From: Nostoc sphaeroides
GTDB taxonomy: Bacteria; Cyanobacteriota; Cyanobacteriia; Cyanobacteriales; Nostocaceae
Assembly: GCF_003443655.1 (NCBI RefSeq)
Contig: NZ_CP031941.1
Span: 5,481,001-5,545,000, forward strand
Direction: 5' to 3'
Length of the DNA: 64,000 nucleotides
A program made the translations under genes and the position numbers. The notes under the pieces were generated by a model. It did not search any database and was not told where the DNA came from. It saw only the letters and a list, made by a program, of their open reading frames with translations. Of the stretch, positions 34,688 to 43,952 are shown piece by piece (position 1 is the first letter of the stretch; every line of letters begins with the position of its first letter).

Positions 34688-35344
34688 ATGGTAGAAATGT
34701 CGCCAACGCCCTTGGAACAATCCAATTGGCTGGAGTTTTCTACCTTGTCAGGGATTCCAGGGTTGGTTGCAGGTGTGGATGAAGTAGGGCGAGGCGCTCT
34801 ATTTGGCCCTGTGGTGGCAGCAGCAGTGATATTACCAGATCATGCTTTGCCAATACTGATGGCAGCTAAAATCAAAGACAGTAAAAAGTTATCTAGTTCT
34901 CGTAGAACTCAGCTAGCGCAGCAGATTTGTGGGCTAGCTATAGACTGGAAAATTGGGTTTGCTTCTACTGCCGAAATTGACAAGATAAATATTTTGCAAG
35001 CGACGCTGTTAGCAATGAAGCGGGCTGTACTGAAGTTAAAAGTACAGCCTGCACTCTGCCTGGTTGATGGTAATCAGTTGATCAAAGACTTGCTATTGCC
35101 GCAACAAACAATAATTAAGGGGGACGAGCGATCGCTTGCCATTGCCTCTGCTAGTATTGTTGCCAAGGTTTGGCGTGACGATTTAGTACTACGTCTAGCA
35201 TTAAAATACCCTATGTACAGCCTGGAGTGTAACAAGGGTTATGGTAGCCAGCAGCATTTGCTGGCTCTGCAACAATATGGGCCCTCGCCCCTACATCGTC
35301 AATCTTTTCGTCCTTGCCAAATCAAAATACTGAACGTTGAGTGA
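34688..35344 (+). CDS. rnhB: Ribonuclease HII
   Basis: A 218-residue RNase HII that removes ribonucleotides from DNA and RNA primers. The carboxylate tetrad is visible: Asp31 and Glu32 (VAGVDEVGRGALFGP), Asp127 (CLVDGN) and Asp164 (KVWRDD). The DSKKLSS and KGYGSQQHLLAL motifs fit. It starts 8 bp after the rne stop, so co-transcription is very likely. It is convergent with the DUF1997 gene, with only 8 bp between the stops. Confidence 0.96.
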   Translation: MVEMSPTPLEQSNWLEFSTLSGIPGLVAGVDEVGRGALFGPVVAAAVILPDHALPILMAAKIKDSKKLSSSRRTQLAQQICGLAIDWKIGFASTAEIDKINILQATLLAMKRAVLKLKVQPALCLVDGNQLIKDLLLPQQTIIKGDERSLAIASASIVAKVWRDDLVLRLALKYPMYSLECNKGYGSQQHLLALQQYGPSPLHRQSFRPCQIKILNVE

Positions 35345-35352
35345 TTAAATAA

Positions 35353-35940
35353 TTACTCAGCATTCAGGATTGGCAATTCAGTACTGTTACCGCTAAGTCC
35401 TCTATCTTTGGTTTGTGATATTACCCAGTAACGATAATCCGCCAAAAGTTGATTTAATAACCGTTGCTTGACTGATAACAGCACACTTTTGAGCAAAGCA
35501 TTGCCAGTAGTTTCTAAAATTGGCTTGGGAGTGAAAGAAAATGGCGGTGGCAAATCCACCAACACTTCTAAATCAGCCCTTCCTTGCAGGCGAGTGCCAG
35601 TGCTTAACTCTTTGGGAGACAAATGTCCTTTTAAATTGAGAGCAAAACGCTGGTTAATATACTCGAAGCCCAGGATTTCACAGCCTAGCGATCGCAAATA
35701 AATTATTCCATTTGATTCTGCCCAAACTCTCATGTCTACAGTAGGTTGAATACTCAATGACATAAAAGTTAACGGACGCATTTTCAAGCGAAATACTTCC
35801 TCAGAAAGCTGGTCAATTCTACTGTTGTCAGCCAAAGCCCTAACTAGACGTTGAGGCTGGCGCAAGTAGTGCTGAATGGGAATAGGCTGCTCTGGAACAG
35901 CGATTTCAACCGATTGGGAGGCAGTAAACCGGGTAGCCAT
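35353..35940 (-). CDS. DUF1997 family protein
   Basis: A 195-residue protein of a cyanobacteria- and plant-restricted family (DUF1997). A hydrophilic protein with a beta-rich core (VFRLKMRPLTFMSLSIQPTVDMRV, ALNLKGHLSPKE) and a charged helical end, without a signal peptide or membrane segment. It is convergent with rnhB. Function unknown. The family call comes from overall pattern and context. Confidence 0.75.
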   Translation of the reverse strand: MATRFTASQSVEIAVPEQPIPIQHYLRQPQRLVRALADNSRIDQLSEEVFRLKMRPLTFMSLSIQPTVDMRVWAESNGIIYLRSLGCEILGFEYINQRFALNLKGHLSPKELSTGTRLQGRADLEVLVDLPPPFSFTPKPILETTGNALLKSVLLSVKQRLLNQLLADYRYWVISQTKDRGLSGNSTELPILNAE

Positions 35941-36464
35941 GAGCGGATAAAAATATCTGTTTCTTAATTTTAATATTTTTTAATAAATTAAATCTGATTA
36001 TTAGAAAACTATAAAATTTATTGACCATAAAAATGATTGTTGCTTATCAGCTATACATGATTAGCAAAAAGTTGGTAGGCTCATTACTATCTTTAGTTCA
36101 AGAAATATAGACTCTAATTTACTTATTGACATAAAAACAATAATATGCATCCTTCTATGGTCAGAAACCAATATAATTGCTTTTAAATCTCTAGAGAAAT
36201 TTAGCAAAAAAAACTACTGGTCTGTCAAATTCATTTTGACGGTTAGGGAGACGCGATAAATCGTCGTCTCTACAGGAAATCTATCTGGTAGAAGTGCTGT
36301 TTTCTATAAATTGTTTTCTTGGATACATGTTTCGCTCTATTCGTTTAGTGCGTAAATTTTAGAGATAACAGTGTCTAGTAAGAGTAGATTTTGGATATAT
36401 TAGCTAAGACCAAAATATTATAATCTCTGTTTACCGATTAAACTCGCAACTCAAGGCTAAAGGT
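35941..36464. other. Intergenic region upstream of pheA
   Basis: About 520 bp of AT-rich DNA with one short palindrome at 36248-36270 (GAGACGCGAT-type). It carries the divergent promoters for DUF1997 and pheA. No other feature seen. Confidence 0.5.
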
Positions 36465-37344
36465 ATGACTTTATCGATCGCACATTTAGGCCCTCCCGGC
36501 ACTTATACAGAACAAGCAACTGTTTTTTATGCCAACTGGCTAACTAAAAGTACGGGAGTTGAAGCTAGCCTATGTCCCTATCCCACCATCGCCCAATCAC
36601 TGCACGCCGTTGCTGATGGTCAAGCCCAGATGGCTGTTGTGCCAGTGGAAAATTCTATTGAAGGGAGTGTGACTATGACACTAGATACACTGTGGCAGTT
36701 GGACAGTTTGCAAATTCAGCTAGCCTTAGTATTACCTATTGTCCATACGTTAATTTCTTGCGCGTCTAGCTTAGATAAAATTAAAACTGTTTACTCTCAC
36801 CCGCAAGCTTTGGCACAATGTCAGGGATGGTTAGGGCGGTTTCTCCCGACTGTACAGATTATTCCTAGCAATTCTACAACCGAGGCATTACAGCGATTGG
36901 AGCAAGAGACAACAACGGGTGCGAATCGCTTCTAGTAGAGCAGCTCAACTCTACAACCTGCCGATCCTTGCTAGTGCCATCAACGACTATCCAGAAAACT
37001 GTACTCGTTTTTGGGTAGTAAGTCAGGGTGAAGCGATCGCTAAATATGAGGCATCCAAAGTGCCTACCAGTCATACATCACTGGCTTTTAGTATGCCTGC
37101 CAACACACCCGGAGCATTGCTCAAACCTTTGCAAATATTTGCTCAACGAGGAATTAACCTCAGCCGGATTGAATCTCGTCCGACGAAGCGATCGCTAGGC
37201 GAATACTTGTTTTTCATGGATTTAGAAGCGGATGCCAAGGAAGCACAAATGCAATCTGCTTTAGCAGAATTAACTATGCACACAGAAATTTTAAAAATTC
37301 TTGGCGCTTACAATGTTTTACCCATCAGCGCTGTTACTTTATAA
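36465..37344 (+). pseudogene. pheA: Prephenate dehydratase gene with a one-base frameshift
   Basis: Two frames give the two halves of one PheA. 36465-36935 encodes the start of the prephenate dehydratase domain (MTLSIAHLGPPGTYTEQA, AVVPVENSIEGSV), and 36919-37344 encodes its end and the ACT regulatory domain (NCTRFWVVSQG, then FSMPANTPGALLKPLQIFAQRGINLSRIES). The junction reads GCGAATCGC at 36921-36929, a HIP1 site (GCGATCGC) with one extra A. Removing it restores GAIASSRAAQLYNLP, the normal sequence. Phe synthesis would be lost unless another route exists, so a sequencing or assembly error is possible. Confidence 0.9.
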
Positions 37345-37352
37345 GTTGGGAG

Positions 37353-37372
37353 AGACGCGATTAATCGCGTCT
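37353..37372. repeat. Short palindromic repeat AGACGCGAT-ATCGCGTCT
   Basis: Located 9 bases behind the pheA stop. It may act as a weak terminator; the sequence after it is not T-rich. Member of the family described at 9961. Behind it lie TAACTCC heptamers (about 37455-37520). Confidence 0.75.
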
Positions 37373-37518
37373 GTACAGGAGTTAGGAGTTAAGAATTATC
37401 AGTTATTAATTATCAGGTAGGGAATATAAATTATAAGTTGCCAATCTTTTATTTTTTATTTTTTATTATTTCTTCCTAACTCCTAACTCCTAACTCCTAA
37501 CTCCTAACTCCTAACTCC

Positions 37519-38166
37519 TCACTTTTCACTAAATGTGTCTTTGAGAACAGCGCGAGCTGCCAAGTGATTCCGAGTAGAGGTTAAAATTTCCGCTTCCCGC
37601 TCAAGACGAGTTGCAGTATCTTGCATTTCTAGCAATAACTGCTGCTCTCCGGCGACACCATAAAGATTACTCGCTACCCAATAAGATAACTCTGTTGGTA
37701 GGTCAGGCAAATCTTCTGGCAGTTCGATATTTTGTTCGGTTAATTTGGCTGATAGACGTACAACATCTCGCAGTAGTTGTTCTACCTCAGTTGATAAAGG
37801 TCGCAAATCTTTAGCCGGTGCTTGGTCTTCAATCCACTCAACTAAGCCAACCATATATGGCTTTTCACGAACATACTCTAATACCCGAAATCTTTGCTGC
37901 CCTAAAGTCAACATCTTGATGCGATCATCTGGCAGCCGTTGGTGATGAACGATTTCGGCACAGCAACCAGTGTTTGCAATTGTACCTTTAACAGGATCGA
38001 CCATCAAAACACCGAACCTGCGATCGCTTTCCAAAATCGTGTTCATCATGATTCGGTAGCGAAATTCAAAGATGTGCAGGGGCAATGGTCTGGTAGGAAA
38101 CAGAACTACTTCGGGTAACGGGAACAGAGGTAGTTCACGAACTGCAATTTTAGAAGATGATGTCAT
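37519..38166 (-). CDS. LON peptidase N-terminal (substrate-binding) domain protein
   Basis: A 215-residue stand-alone LON N-domain protein without ATPase or protease domains. The domain signature runs VRELPLFPLPEVVLFPTRPLPLHIFEFRYR, then DRRFGVLMVDP, LTLGQQRFRVLEY and the C-terminal helix bundle (LPTELSYWVASNLYGVAGEQQLLLEM). It follows rpsJ at the end of the str operon on the same strand, about 200 bp away, behind a probable terminator. In some cyanobacteria the same neighbour is found. Substrate or client unknown. Confidence 0.88.
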   Translation of the reverse strand: MTSSSKIAVRELPLFPLPEVVLFPTRPLPLHIFEFRYRIMMNTILESDRRFGVLMVDPVKGTIANTGCCAEIVHHQRLPDDRIKMLTLGQQRFRVLEYVREKPYMVGLVEWIEDQAPAKDLRPLSTEVEQLLRDVVRLSAKLTEQNIELPEDLPDLPTELSYWVASNLYGVAGEQQLLLEMQDTATRLEREAEILTSTRNHLAARAVLKDTFSEK

Positions 38167-38263
38167 TGTTACCTTGGTATAAACTTAATCTTTAAAATTT
38201 ATTTTTCTCTGCTTTTCCCGTACTTTATCTACATTCTATCATTTGTTTCCTAGCTAAATAAAA

Positions 38264-38288
38264 GCCCTGAGATATATTTCTTCAGGGC
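38264..38288 (-). terminator. Rho-independent terminator after rpsJ
   Basis: In the minus direction, GCCCTGA pairs with TCAGGGC over an 11-base loop and is followed by TTTTATTT. It lies about 85 bases after the rpsJ stop and would end the str operon transcript. Confidence 0.75.
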
Positions 38289-38331
38289 AATGTAAAAATT
38301 CATACTAATATCATTTGTCTTTTGTCTTTTG

Positions 38332-38368
38332 CTAATGACTAATGACTAATGACTAATGACTAATGACT
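38332..38368. repeat. Heptamer tandem repeat TAATGAC
   Basis: Five head-to-tail TAATGAC units between the terminator and the rpsJ stop. The same heptamer appears at about 26420-26450. Confidence 0.9.
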
Positions 38369-38371
38369 AAA

Positions 38372-38689
38372 TTAAAGTTTGACTTCGATATCTACACCTG
38401 ATGGTAGATCCAATTTCATCAGGGCATCTATAGTCTTAGAAGAGGGCTGGTAAATATCAATAATCCGGCGATGAGTACGGGTTTCAAAGTGTTCCCGTGA
38501 ATCTTTATCTACGTGAGGCGATCGCAGCACACAATAGATCCGGCGTTTTGTTGGTAAAGGAATTGGGCCTACGGCTGTAGCATTGGTGCGGTTAGCTGTA
38601 TCTACAATCTTCTCGCAAGATGTGTCTAATAAGCGTCGGTCAAAAGCTTGTAAGCGAATTCTAATTTTCTGCTGCTGTAGAGTTGCCAT
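38372..38689 (-). CDS. rpsJ: 30S ribosomal protein S10
   Basis: A 105-residue S10. The full family sequence is present: QKIRIRLQAFDRRLLDTSCEKI, then VGPIPLPTKRRIYCVLRSPHVDKDSREHFETRTHRRIIDI and the end of the fold. S10 binds 16S rRNA in the head of the 30S subunit and takes part in NusB antitermination. In cyanobacteria rpsJ lies behind tufA in the str operon, as here, with a 240-bp spacer that holds GGGGAGT repeats and a terminator-like hairpin. Confidence 0.98.
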   Translation of the reverse strand: MATLQQQKIRIRLQAFDRRLLDTSCEKIVDTANRTNATAVGPIPLPTKRRIYCVLRSPHVDKDSREHFETRTHRRIIDIYQPSSKTIDALMKLDLPSGVDIEVKL

Positions 38690-38865
38690 CTTTAATTTTC
38701 CAGGTTCTGCGTAATTAGTGAGTGGGGAGTGGGGAGTGGGGAGTGGGGGGTAGTGAGTGAGTGGGGGTTAAGGGAGACAAAATGGCTTGACTTCTTCCTA
38801 CTTCCTACTCTCTATTCCCTACTCCCTACTCCCTACTCCCTACTCCCCCTTTAATTAAAAAGGAA

Positions 38866-38913
38866 GAGAAAGGAGCAGAGAGGCACAATAAAGACCATCT
38901 CTGCTCCTTTTTT
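38866..38913 (-). terminator. Strong hairpin between tufA and rpsJ
   Basis: AGGAGCAGAGA (38871-38881) pairs with TCTCTGCTCCT (38898-38908), an 11-bp stem over a 16-base loop. T-rich sequence flanks it on both sides (TTTTT on the plus side, TTTCTCTTCC on the minus side), so it can end transcripts in either direction. It begins 16 bases after the tufA stop and should attenuate transcription into rpsJ. Confidence 0.85.
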
Positions 38914-38928
38914 ATGAGCGAAAAGGTG

Positions 38929-40158
38929 CTACTTGATAATTTTGGAGACGACACCAGCACCGATGGTGCGACCACCTTCGCGGATAGCGAAGCGCATTCC
39001 TTGTTCAATAGCGATCGCGTTGATCAATTCTACTGTCATTTTGATGCGATCGCCTGGCATCACCATTTCTACTTCTTTGCCTTCATCGGAGGTGTAGGCT
39101 TTGATGGTACCAGTTACATCAGTTGTCCGCACATAGAACTGGGGACGGTAGCCAGCGAAAAATGGAGTCTTACGACCACCTTCTTTTTCTGTTAAGACAT
39201 AAACCTCACCTTCAAATTCATTGTGAGGTTTAATCGAACCAGGTTTGGCGATGACCATACCCCGTTCAATATCAGCCTTCTGGATACCCCGGAGTAGCAC
39301 GCCAGCGTTATCTCCAGCCATACCTTGGTCGAGACTCTTCTTGAACATCTCAATACCAGTTACGGTAGTGGCGCGAGTATCTCTGATACCCACTAGTTCA
39401 ACGTTATCGCCAACTTTGACTACACCCCGCTCAATCCGACCGGTGGCGACAGTACCACGACCTGTAATTGAGAACACGTCTTCTACAGCCATCAGGAAGG
39501 GTTTATCAACATCCCGCTCAGGAGTGGGGATGTAAGAATCTACAGCATCCATCAATTCGTAGATTTTGTCTACCCACGGATTTTCACCGCGTTTGGTCTT
39601 GGGATTCTTAGTCATTGCTTCCAGAGCTTGCAGACCAGAGCCTTTGATAATGGGGATATCATCGCCAGGGAAATCGTAGCTTGAAAGCAGTTCTCTAAGT
39701 TCTAGTTCTACTAGTTCCAAGAGTTCTGGGTCATCCATCAAATCTTCTTTGTTCAAGAAAACAACCAGACTGGGAACACCTACCTGTTTTGCCAACAGGA
39801 TGTGTTCGCGGGTTTGGGGCATAGGGCCATCGGTAGCAGCAACTACGAGGATACCTCCGTCCATTTGGGCAGCACCGGTGATCATGTTCTTCACATAGTC
39901 AGCGTGTCCTGGACAGTCTACGTGAGCATAGTGCCGACTTTCGGTTTCATACTCTACGTGAGCAGTATTGATGGTAATACCCCGTGCCTTTTCTTCTGGG
40001 GCATTATCAATTTGGTCGTAGCCCTTAGCTACAGCTTGACCAAGAGCTGCCAATGTCAGGGTGATGGCTGCTGTCAAGGTAGTTTTACCGTGGTCAACGT
40101 GGCCAACTGTACCGATATTAATGTGGGGTTTATTCCTTTCAAACTTTGCGCGTGCCAT
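38929..40158 (-). CDS. tufA: Translation elongation factor Tu
   Basis: A 409-residue EF-Tu that delivers aminoacyl-tRNA to the ribosome. The GTPase motifs are complete: G1 GHVDHGKTT, the switch I region with RGITI, G3 DCPGHADY, G4 NKED and G5 GSGL. Domain 2 and 3 hallmarks (AGDNAGVLLRG, KPGSIKPHNEFEGEVYVL, MPGDRIKMTVELI) are present. It follows fusA by 23 bp on the minus strand. A strong hairpin lies directly after the stop. Confidence 0.98.
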   Translation of the reverse strand: MARAKFERNKPHINIGTVGHVDHGKTTLTAAITLTLAALGQAVAKGYDQIDNAPEEKARGITINTAHVEYETESRHYAHVDCPGHADYVKNMITGAAQMDGGILVVAATDGPMPQTREHILLAKQVGVPSLVVFLNKEDLMDDPELLELVELELRELLSSYDFPGDDIPIIKGSGLQALEAMTKNPKTKRGENPWVDKIYELMDAVDSYIPTPERDVDKPFLMAVEDVFSITGRGTVATGRIERGVVKVGDNVELVGIRDTRATTVTGIEMFKKSLDQGMAGDNAGVLLRGIQKADIERGMVIAKPGSIKPHNEFEGEVYVLTEKEGGRKTPFFAGYRPQFYVRTTDVTGTIKAYTSDEGKEVEMVMPGDRIKMTVELINAIAIEQGMRFAIREGGRTIGAGVVSKIIK

Positions 40159-40181
40159 GAATGCTCATTTCCTTATTTTAA

Positions 40182-42260
40182 CTAAGCGTTCCCTTTGCTT
40201 TTTGCAATGATAGTTTCAGCTACGCTGCGAGGCACCTCTTCGTAGTGGCTGAACTCCATCGTGAAGGTACCCCGACCTTGCGTTTTTGACCGGATATCAG
40301 TGGCGTAGCCAAACATACTCGCCAATGGAACTTTAGATGTTACCTTAGCGAGTCCCTTTTCGGTGCTTTGGCTTTCAATCTGCCCTCGGCGGGTGTTGAG
40401 GTCGCCAATGACGTTCCCCATATAGTCTTCAGGAACTTCAACTTCAACTTTCATCATAGGCTCTAAGATGACAGGTGAAGCTTTCAGCACAGCCTCTTTC
40501 ATCGCCATTGAGCCGGCGATTTTGAAAGCCATTTCTGAAGAGTCTACATCGTGGTATGACCCATCAATTAGCGTCGCTTTAACGTCAATCAACGGATATC
40601 CAGCTAGAACACCGGATTCGCAGCTTTCTTTCATTCCTTGTTCTGCGGGGCCAACATACTCTTTAGGTACTGTACCGCCAGCAATTTTGGAAACGAATTC
40701 AAAGCCAGTACCGGGTTCTCCAGGCTCCAAATTGATCACAACGTGACCGTATTGACCTTTACCACCACTTTGGCGGATGAATTTGCCCTCAACTTTGTTC
40801 ACAGCTTTCCGAATTGTTTCTCGGTAAGCTACTTGTGGCGCACCTACATTCGCTTCCACCTTGAATTCTCGTAACATCCGGTCTACTAGAATTTCTAGGT
40901 GTAGCTCTCCCATTCCCGCGATTACGGTCTGGTTTGTTTCGGGATCGACGCGGACACGGAAGGTGGGGTCTTCTTCTGAGAGAGATTGCAGAGCCTTGGA
41001 CAGTTTGTCCATGTCGTTCTTGGTTTTGGGTTCAACCGCCACCGAGATCACAGGCTCAGGAATGAATAGGGATTCCAGGATTACTGGTGATCCATCATCA
41101 CAGAGGGTGTCACCTGTCAAGGTGTCTTTCAATCCCAGAGCTGCTCCTAAATCACCCGCTCGCAGTTCATCGACATCTTGCCGATCATCTGCCTTCATTA
41201 GAACTAAGCGGGAAATCCGTTCTTTTTTATTCTTACTAGCGTTGAGAACGTAGCTGCCTTTTTTCAGGACACCAGAATAAACGCGAACAAATGTCAGGCG
41301 ACCGTAAGGGTCAGCCATAATCTTGAATGCCAGAGCCGCTAGGGGTTCGTCGTCATCAGCCCGCCGCTCAACACTATCGCCATTGGGCAGTAAGCCTTGA
41401 ATTGGCGGTACTTCACTTGGCGCTGGCAGGTAATCTACAACGGCATCCAGCATCAACTGCACGCCTTTGTTTTTGAATGCTGAACCACAAAGTACTGGTA
41501 CAATCGTTCCCGCAATTGTGCCTTTACGCAGGGCAGTCCGAACTTCCTCTTCTGTTAGTTCTTCGCCCTCAAAGTACTTAGCCATCAGAGCATCATCGGT
41601 TTCCGCCGCTGCTTCTATGAGCTTGGTACGGAATTCGTCTACCTGCGCTTGCAATTCTTCCGGGATAGCGGTTTCCTGGATATCAGTACCTTGGTCATTG
41701 GCGTAAATATACGCACGTTGCCCTACTAGGTCAACGATACCTCGGAAGTCATTTTCGCTACCAATTGGTAATTGAATGGCGATCGCATTCGCCCGCAGGC
41801 GATCGCGGATTTGCTCGTGAACTTTATAAAAGTTCGCTCCGGTGCGATCCATTTTGTTGATAAAGGCGATCCGAGGAACTTTGTAGCGTTCTGCTTGCCG
41901 CCACACTGTCTCCGACTGCGGTTGCACGCCGCCCACAGAACAAAATACTGCGATTACACCATCCAACACGCGCATGGAACGCTCAACTTCAATTGTGAAG
42001 TCTACGTGACCCGGAGTATCGATAATGTTTATTTGATGATCTTTCCAACTGGTACTGATAGCAGCAGCAGTAATGGTAATTCCCCGCTCCCGCTCCTGCT
42101 CCATCCAGTCTGTGACGGCAGTTCCTTCATGAACTTCGCCAATTTTATGAATTATCCCAGAGTAAAATAATATTCTCTCTGTTGTTGTTGTTTTGCCCGC
42201 ATCTATATGCGCCGCAATACCAATGTTGCGTACTTTCTCTAGCGGGATCGTGCGTGCCAC
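40182..42260 (-). CDS. fusA: Translation elongation factor G
   Basis: A 692-residue EF-G that drives translocation. GTPase motifs AHIDAGKTTTTE, RGITITAAA, DTPGHVDF and NKMDRTGANF are visible. Domain III-V hallmarks (GMGELHLEILVDRMLREFKVEANVGAPQVAYRET, GYPLIDVKATLIDGSYHDVDSSEMAFKIA) follow. It is the third gene of the str operon, between rpsG and tufA. It corresponds to the normal bacterial-length protein. Confidence 0.98.
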   Translation of the reverse strand: MARTIPLEKVRNIGIAAHIDAGKTTTTERILFYSGIIHKIGEVHEGTAVTDWMEQERERGITITAAAISTSWKDHQINIIDTPGHVDFTIEVERSMRVLDGVIAVFCSVGGVQPQSETVWRQAERYKVPRIAFINKMDRTGANFYKVHEQIRDRLRANAIAIQLPIGSENDFRGIVDLVGQRAYIYANDQGTDIQETAIPEELQAQVDEFRTKLIEAAAETDDALMAKYFEGEELTEEEVRTALRKGTIAGTIVPVLCGSAFKNKGVQLMLDAVVDYLPAPSEVPPIQGLLPNGDSVERRADDDEPLAALAFKIMADPYGRLTFVRVYSGVLKKGSYVLNASKNKKERISRLVLMKADDRQDVDELRAGDLGAALGLKDTLTGDTLCDDGSPVILESLFIPEPVISVAVEPKTKNDMDKLSKALQSLSEEDPTFRVRVDPETNQTVIAGMGELHLEILVDRMLREFKVEANVGAPQVAYRETIRKAVNKVEGKFIRQSGGKGQYGHVVINLEPGEPGTGFEFVSKIAGGTVPKEYVGPAEQGMKESCESGVLAGYPLIDVKATLIDGSYHDVDSSEMAFKIAGSMAMKEAVLKASPVILEPMMKVEVEVPEDYMGNVIGDLNTRRGQIESQSTEKGLAKVTSKVPLASMFGYATDIRSKTQGRGTFTMEFSHYEEVPRSVAETIIAKSKGNA

Positions 42261-42397
42261 AGCTACCTCCTATAGTTTTTGCCTCATGATATCTTGTATA
42301 TTACTCTTTGTTAAGATTCTATACTTTTAGGGAAAACCGTCTTTTTTTGTAAATCCACGATATACCGCTTCTAGAGAGCGATATATCGCTTTTCTAG

Positions 42398-42868
42398 TTA
42401 GTAACGATAGTGGGCGAATGCTTTGTTAGCTTCCGCCATCCGGTGCGTTTCTTCACGTTTCCGAATCGCATTGCCAGTTTCGTTGGCAGCATCCATTAAT
42501 TCATTTGCCAGTTTGCTTGCCATTGTCCGGCCTGGCCTGGAGCGGGAATATTGCACTAACCAACGCAGTGCTAGGGTAGTGCCGCGTTCTGTACGCACTT
42601 CCATTGGTACTTGGTAGGTTGCTCCACCAACTCGCCGAGCCTTTACTTCTACTAAAGGCGTGGCATTTCGCACTGCTCTTTCAAAGGTTTCTAAAGCACC
42701 AGCACCAGTGCGTTCTTCAATAGTTTTTAATGCATCATAAACAATCCGTGCGGCAAGTGATTTCTTGCCATGACGCATGATCCGCCTGATAATCATGCTC
42801 ACAAGGCGACTGTTATATACAGAGTCAGACGGAACTGGGCGCCTTTGAATAACACCACGACGAGACAT
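42398..42868 (-). CDS. rpsG: 30S ribosomal protein S7
   Basis: A 156-residue S7, the primary assembly protein of the 30S head. The family sequence is complete: MSRRGVIQRRPVPSDSVYNS, GKKSLAARIVYDALKTIEERTGAG, then VEVKARRVGGATYQVPMEVR and the C-terminal MAEANKAFAHYRY. It sits in the str operon, 137 bp before fusA. The space from rpsL is unusually long (551 bp). Confidence 0.98.
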   Translation of the reverse strand: MSRRGVIQRRPVPSDSVYNSRLVSMIIRRIMRHGKKSLAARIVYDALKTIEERTGAGALETFERAVRNATPLVEVKARRVGGATYQVPMEVRTERGTTLALRWLVQYSRSRPGRTMASKLANELMDAANETGNAIRKREETHRMAEANKAFAHYRY

Positions 42869-43420
42869 ACTTCACCTTTAATTCGGAATTGGCAACGAAA
42901 TTATATGCTATCAGACACCGGAAACTAAAAGCTGTGGAACTCAACCCTCAGACTTTCTGAATTTTGTTTTCGACTGTTGCAGCAAGGCTGACTTATTGAC
43001 TGCCAATTTTGGATTAGAGTTTTTGGTAGATGTTCCGACCACAAGGATTGGAAAAAATCAAAAGTCTGTAAGCCTCATCCCCTTGTGGGTTCGACCAATC
43101 CAAAATTGTAAATCGCTCGATTTAGCTTGGTCGAAGTCTAAAATTTAAAATTCATTGACTTGCTAGCTGCAACTAAATACTTAAGGGGACAACATTCTAA
43201 ACTTTAATGTCCAGATTAGAATTTTGCTGTGGGTTACAGCGTTCTCTTCTGAACTTCTACACTTGCTCGCTTAGTGTAGGTGTAGCTTGCTTGATTTTCT
43301 TTAAACAGACTTGAGCAGCTTTCATAACTACTCTTAGAACACAGACCCTGATAGTTTTTTGTCCTTAGGCACTTCTAAGGTAGGCGATTAATCGTATTGG
43401 ATGCGATTAATCGCCTAATC
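42869..43420. other. Long spacer between rpsL and rpsG with hairpins
   Basis: This space splits the str operon. Just behind the rpsL stop are two hairpins on the minus strand: a 14-bp stem (TAGGCGATTAATCG, 43381-43394, with its complement 43404-43417) and CCTTAG/CTAAGG next to it. Further along is CACAAGGATTGG with a partner CCTTGTGGGTTCGACCAATCC. No gene. It probably separates or tunes expression of rpsL and the rest. Confidence 0.6.
43381..43417 (-). terminator. Long hairpin directly behind the rpsL stop
   Basis: TAGGCGATTAATCG and CGATTAATCGCCTA form a perfect 14-bp stem with a 9-base loop, beginning 3 bases after the rpsL stop. No T-run follows on the minus strand, so an attenuator or RNA-processing site is as likely as a full terminator. 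Confidence 0.6.
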
Positions 43421-43804
43421 CTATTTTTTCGCTGCTTTCGGACGTTTGGTTCCATACTTGGAACGCCCTTGTTTGCGGTCTTTGACTCCGGCTGTATCTA
43501 GAGTGCCACGGATAATGTGGTATCTCACGCCTGGTAGATCCTTAACCCGACCGCCACGAATCATCACAACTGAGTGTTCTTGTAAGTTGTGACCAATACC
43601 TGGAATATAAGCTGTGACTTCAAATCCAGAGGTAAGTCTGACTCTCGCTACTTTACGTAGAGCTGAGTTAGGCTTTTTTGGTGTGGTCGTGTATACTCTG
43701 GTACAAACTCCCCGACGTTGGGGGCATTGTTTCAGAGCCGGGGACTTGGTTTTCTGACGCGCTTGTTCGCGCTCGTTACGTATTAGCTGCTGTATTGTTG
43801 GCAT
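43421..43804 (-). CDS. rpsL: 30S ribosomal protein S12
   Basis: A 127-residue S12 at the decoding centre of the 30S subunit. The full sequence is visible: MPTIQQLIRNEREQARQKTK, PQRRGVCTRVYTTTPKKPNSALRKVARVRL, and IRGGRVKDLPGVRYHIIRGTLDTAGVKDRKQGRSKYGTKRPK. Lys43 in the streptomycin region (TPKKPNS) is the wild-type residue. First gene of the str operon. Confidence 0.98.
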   Translation of the reverse strand: MPTIQQLIRNEREQARQKTKSPALKQCPQRRGVCTRVYTTTPKKPNSALRKVARVRLTSGFEVTAYIPGIGHNLQEHSVVMIRGGRVKDLPGVRYHIIRGTLDTAGVKDRKQGRSKYGTKRPKAAKK

Positions 43805-43952
43805 GAGTTACAGCGCGTAAAGCTGCTTATATGTCTAAGTTTTAACAAATCCTAATTATATCGTTTTTTACGGGTTTATGTCAATTGTAATTTTTCCTTA
43901 ATTACTTGGTCATTTTTCCTTTGTTATTGGCAAACGATCGCTAAATTTTGGA

